Source: Larkinella humicola (GTDB lineage: Bacteria; Bacteroidota; Bacteroidia; Cytophagales; Spirosomataceae). From it: a stretch of 64,000 nt of DNA. The notes below the pieces were generated by a model, which searched no databases, was not told where the DNA came from, and saw only the letters and a list, made by a program, of their open reading frames with translations. The position numbers and the translations under genes are program-made. Positions 63,364-64,000 of this stretch are shown piece by piece. The stretch spans positions 636,531 to 700,530 of the forward strand of contig NZ_VTWS01000005.1 in assembly GCF_008727875.1 (NCBI RefSeq), given 5' to 3'. Positions within the stretch are counted from its first letter, which is position 1; each line of letters starts with the position of its first letter.

Positions 63364-63382
63364 TATGACCGGAAAACCGGGG

Positions 63383-63724
63383 CTAAACCGGGCCGGAAAT
63401 GTAGAAACTGTGCGATTTGAGGACCAAAGTCGTTTCCCGGAAATGTTCCTCAAACAGATCCTGAAGCTCGTGAACGAACTGAATATACCGGCGCGACTTG
63501 ACGCACAGCCAGCAGTTCATCCCGGCTACCAGGCGCGCATTTTCGAAATTCCACACGTTCGATGCTTTATCGGGTTCAAATCCGAAGGCCAGCAGCCACG
63601 GTTTGGTCAGTTTGATCGGCTGGGGTTCATTCGGCGGCTGGAGCTCTTTGATGTGTTTTTCAGTCAATAAAACCGGTTCTTTCTGAACAACATAGTATCG
63701 ATTGGGCTTCAGGGGTGTCATCAT
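63383..63724 (-). CDS. Protein of unknown function
   Basis: Protein of 113 residues from ATG 63724 (the TTG at 63754 is less likely). It shows IKLTKPWLLAFGFEPDKASN followed by QFVHELQDLFEE and TTLVL near the end. This spacing resembles a group of small Bacteroidota hypothetical proteins with LTxxWLxxFGF and VHxLQxL motifs; no activity is known for them, and the resemblance is from memory. It converges on the small acidic protein gene across the terminator. Confidence 0.7.
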   Translation of the reverse strand: MMTPLKPNRYYVVQKEPVLLTEKHIKELQPPNEPQPIKLTKPWLLAFGFEPDKASNVWNFENARLVAGMNCWLCVKSRRYIQFVHELQDLFEEHFRETTLVLKSHSFYISGPV

Positions 63725-63933
63725 TGTGCTGGTGGTGTTTACCACTCTACGCAAATCGGTAACACAATATTGTTTTTAACCCCGAATTGATCGCGAACTC
63801 TTAGCTACCGGGAATTAAAGAATGGTAACCATTTTGAATATTCCCGTGATTCGGTGTTAGGCACGGCTGTTCCGTTCTGCCCTCCTGAAGGCTCCCTCTC
63901 AAGGGCCGGGTTGGTCCGTTCTGCCGCGCTTTT

Positions 63934-64000
63934 GCCCCCCAGCCTCCTAAAGGGGGAGCTTGGAGCGCGAGAAAACTCCCCCTTTAGGGGGCTGGGGGGC
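63934..64000. repeat. Long inverted repeat (family F) at the window end
   Basis: The 25-base arms 63934-63958 and 63976-64000 are complementary with one mismatch. Core words CCCCCCAGCC and CTAAAGGGGGAG. The element may continue past the window edge. Similar wording is frequent between genes in many Bacteroidota, from memory. Confidence 0.88.

Overview
The window looks like a chromosome segment of a Bacteroidota member of the Cytophagales, most like Spirosoma or Larkinella. The grounds are three SusC/SusD outer-membrane pairs, a hybrid two-component regulator, a FecR/ECF sigma pair, promoters of the Bacteroidetes type (TTG, 19 bases, TAnnTTTG), no clear Shine-Dalgarno sites, and many intergenic inverted repeats. 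The genus is inferred from gene content only. I see no rRNA, tRNA, CRISPR array, transposase or phage genes.

Layout. 1-5.1 kb: two FtsX/MacB-type ABC permeases (the first cut by the window edge) around a small Uma2-like nuclease-fold gene. 6-16.7 kb: a SusC/SusD pair with a clear terminator, a secreted unknown protein, a large VCBS/UnbV lipoprotein and a vanadium-haloperoxidase-like lipoprotein. 16.8-19.8 kb: a membrane-anchored unknown, a secreted HExxH protein, a small unknown protein and a cupin. 19.9-23.9 kb: a FucP-type sugar permease and two Tat-exported Gfo/Idh/MocA oxidoreductases. 24-30.4 kb: a CPA2 cation/proton antiporter, an ABC exporter, an ArsO-like flavin monooxygenase and NhaA. 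30.5-31.6 kb: a SAM methyltransferase behind a promoter and a structured leader with a tiny open reading frame, and with an apparent one-base frameshift at a run of nine A. 31.7-35.4 kb: an arsenic operon, arsR-arsM-arsN2-acr3-metallophosphoesterase, with two matching operator candidates.

37.3-62.5 kb is a large uronate/aldarate utilisation region. On one side a SusC/SusD pair diverges from an alginate-lyase-family enzyme and a GH88 unsaturated uronyl hydrolase. On the other side one minus-strand run encodes ECF sigma, FecR, an STN-containing SusC, SusD, GarL, GntP, GarR, a mannonate-dehydratase homologue, GudD and a hybrid two-component regulator. GudD, GarL and GarR together make the D-glucarate route to pyruvate and glycerate. 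The inference is that uronic-acid polymers are cut, imported and burned through aldarate and aldonate intermediates, under two separate control systems. Uronate dehydrogenase and glycerate kinase are not in the window.

The most unusual features are the leader and frameshift of the methyltransferase at 30.5-30.9 kb, three 20-21-bp-spaced direct repeats at 41.97-42.02 kb that could be a regulator site, and a set of at least four unrelated families of long intergenic inverted repeats, several of which supply the last codons and stop codon of the neighbouring gene.
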